Positions 4,845 through 6,262 of a stretch of DNA of 6,262 nt are shown here, piece by piece. Under the pieces are notes generated by a model that was not told the DNA's origin, made no database searches, and saw only the letters and a program-made list of their open reading frames with translations. Location of the stretch: the NCBI GenBank assembly GCA_964544475.1, contig CAZJBS010000071.1, positions 1-6,262 on the forward strand, given 5' to 3'. A program made the translations under genes and the position numbers. Position 1 is the first letter of the stretch; every line of letters starts with the position of its first letter. The stretch is from CAZJBS01 sp964544475 (GTDB taxonomy: Bacteria > CLD3 > SB21).

Positions 4845-6262
4845 ATGAAGAACTTGATACTGGTAATGGTCGCTTTGAGCGTGGCGGGTTCGTCGGTTGT
4901 TGGGCAAATTCCGCCGAACAATCTCGGTCAGATCGTGGAGGTGGCGACGCCGGCGGGGATATTGCCTGTGCCGCATGTGCTGATCGGATGGGACAGCACG
5001 GGGTTCGTACGGCAGGCCAACAGCACCGATTCGTTCAAGGTGTTCAGTCTCTATCCGTATCTGACCACCCTCCATCACATGAACTACTACAACCGCTTCA
5101 GCGCCCCTACCGGCAGCGAAAGTTATGAAATCCGCTATGGAGACTCAAGCTACTATTGGAACGGATCCACCTTGGCCCCAGACAAATTGCCATTTGCCGT
5201 CTATGCGGTCGGCCCGCGATCTTCCTTCAGCCAGGACACTACGGTGTCTCACCGCTTGTGCATCCAACGGAATTCTCAAGGCTACTATCTCTTCTACTCA
5301 GAGATGGCCCTGCCTTGGGACAGCACGTATTGGGAGATGGGAACTCGTTCCACCATGCCCTTTTCTACCTCGGCAGCATCGATACGATATTGGCGAACCG
5401 GCAAAGCCTCCATACCGTACACGCAAACCACGTGGACTCAGGCCACGGACAGTATCATGCCTGCACCGGGAACGGTGATTCGGCTGGTGGCCGCCAATGC
5501 GGACAGCGCCAGCCTGGTCATCATCGGGCCGAATTCTTGCATTTTCCCAAACCCCACGGACACTCTCCAACTGATGGTCTATTCTTTCGAACCTGTGACA
5601 TGGTCGTTGATATCCGCTCCGGAGAACATGACTCTCGATGCAGAGGGAGTTATTCGATGGCCCTACGCCGGTTCTCAGGTTGGTCATGACTACACGGTCG
5701 TCTTACGAGCGGAGAATTCGTTCGGTTCGGTTTACAGAACCATCGTTGTCCACGCCGGGTATGGTGGATCGCATCCGTCGAGTTACGTACGCCTCCGCAA
5801 CAATAACCTCGACTTCTGGACCGCCAACAATGGGGCGATTGCGGCAAACACACCTGCCACCCAATCGGGCATGCACTTTAATAATCCATTTGCGGACTTG
5901 ATCTACGCCGGCGGATTCTATGTGGGGACAAAGAAGCGTGGCGTTGGCAATGCCGTAGACACGGTAACCGTATCGGATGTTGAATTTAGTCCAGAGTTCC
6001 AACCCGGGCGCATACTCAATAGCGGCGACCTTGGCACTTTGATCACCGAAAACCCGGACGACTCCACTCTTGGTGTTTATTTGCTTCCCGATTACGCCGG
6101 ACCATGGCCTCCGGAAGCGCCGCATGACGCCCTTGGCAATCCGCTCAAGCTCTCCCTCCGCGACTCCTGGACGGTATTTAATGACGCAGGTTTCTTTCCG
6201 AATCCATCGGGCACGTATGAAGAAGCCCCGATATTGGGTTTGGAGATTCAAAGGCAAACGTT
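4845..6262 (+). CDS. Gene C: secreted paralog of gene B, 3'-truncated by window (472 codons seen)
   Basis: The frame starting at 4845 is open to the window end with no stop. It begins with the same signal peptide as B, except that AGSS replaces AAFP before VVGQ; cleavage is expected after G20. Residues 41-202 match gene A at about 89% and contain SYEIRYGDSS, DSTYWEMG and RYWRTGKASIPYT. A putative Ig-like segment (about 246-306) has LDAEGVIRW and ends in HAGY. Then come NNLDFW, DLIYAGGFYVGTKK, FQPGRILNSGDLG and DSWTVFND (from 440), and the frame leaves the window in GLEIQRQT. By comparison with B about 320 codons are missing, including the rest of the central module and the expected type IX sorting domain. 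The role is inferred to be the same as for B: an exported envelope or extracellular protein of unknown ligand. It shares B's leader and so probably its expression control. Confidence 0.9.
   Translation, partial: MKNLILVMVALSVAGSSVVGQIPPNNLGQIVEVATPAGILPVPHVLIGWDSTGFVRQANSTDSFKVFSLYPYLTTLHHMNYYNRFSAPTGSESYEIRYGDSSYYWNGSTLAPDKLPFAVYAVGPRSSFSQDTTVSHRLCIQRNSQGYYLFYSEMALPWDSTYWEMGTRSTMPFSTSAASIRYWRTGKASIPYTQTTWTQATDSIMPAPGTVIRLVAANADSASLVIIGPNSCIFPNPTDTLQLMVYSFEPVTWSLISAPENMTLDAEGVIRWPYAGSQVGHDYTVVLRAENSFGSVYRTIVVHAGYGGSHPSSYVRLRNNNLDFWTANNGAIAANTPATQSGMHFNNPFADLIYAGGFYVGTKKRGVGNAVDTVTVSDVEFSPEFQPGRILNSGDLGTLITENPDDSTLGVYLLPDYAGPWPPEAPHDALGNPLKLSLRDSWTVFNDAGFFPNPSGTYEEAPILGLEIQRQT

Larger units (their letters stand above)
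4688..4887 (+). repeat. 200-bp perfect direct repeat, copy 2 (B/C junction)
   Basis: This is the second copy of the junction repeat at 2196-2395, in the same orientation and at an offset of 2492 bp. It contains the last codons and stop of gene B, the spacer, the ribosome binding site and the first 14 codons of gene C. No mismatch was found on reading it through. Homologous recombination between the two copies would remove or add exactly one gene while leaving every junction intact. Confidence 0.97.

Noticed and set aside
4797..5078. Minus-strand open frames at 2305-2685 and 4797-5078 sharing identical C-terminal parts
   Set aside because: The resemblance comes only from the 200-bp repeat and the adjoining conserved codons read backwards. 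They overlap the start of genes B and C antisense and show no independent sign of coding.
5125..5689. Plus-strand open frames in the other two frames around 5125-5689 (and similar ones at 148-639)
   Set aside because: They are shadows of genes C and A. Their mutual similarity reflects the near-identical DNA of the A and C N-terminal regions, and the true frame carries the conserved domains.

Overview
The window holds part of a tandem array of three paralogous genes, all on the + strand, each coding for a large secreted or surface protein of about 790-800 residues. They are called A, B and C here. Gene A (1-2254) lacks about 40 codons beyond the left edge and is broken by a one-base frameshift near 1675. 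Gene B (2353-4746, 797 aa) is complete. Gene C (4845-6262) is cut by the right edge after 472 codons. Nothing else in the window looks like a gene; there are no RNA genes, transposases or CRISPR arrays.

A and B end in the C-terminal domain typical of type IX secretion (T9SS type A sorting domain, FlgD-Ig-like): NYPNPFNP, then YNVLGQEVRTLVN, then SSGVYLYRLEVDGK, then KMMLIR at the very end. B and C begin with a Sec signal peptide. This points to the Bacteroidota or a related FCB-group lineage (Ignavibacteria, Kapabacteria, KSB1, Zixibacteria, Marinimicrobia and similar), where large paralogous families of such proteins are common. The exact phylum cannot be read from this window. Base composition looks balanced to slightly GC-rich in the genes and AT-rich in the spacers.

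The array is very regular. B and C start 2492 bp apart, and A would start about 2473 bp before B. Each gene-gene junction carries the same perfect 200-bp repeat (2196-2395 and 4688-4887). It covers the last codons of one gene, a heptanucleotide GAATTAC-type array that begins inside the stop codon, a strong Shine-Dalgarno sequence, and the first 14 codons of the next gene. The protein ends are nearly constant, while the middle (about residues 230-440) is much more divergent. Patches of perfect DNA identity alternate with patches of synonymous divergence, which is what gene conversion or unequal crossing over leaves behind.

The likely picture is a paralog cluster of exported envelope or extracellular proteins sharing one expression and secretion cassette and differing in the central part. 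The ligand or function of the mature proteins cannot be told from the sequence. The array may continue past both window edges.
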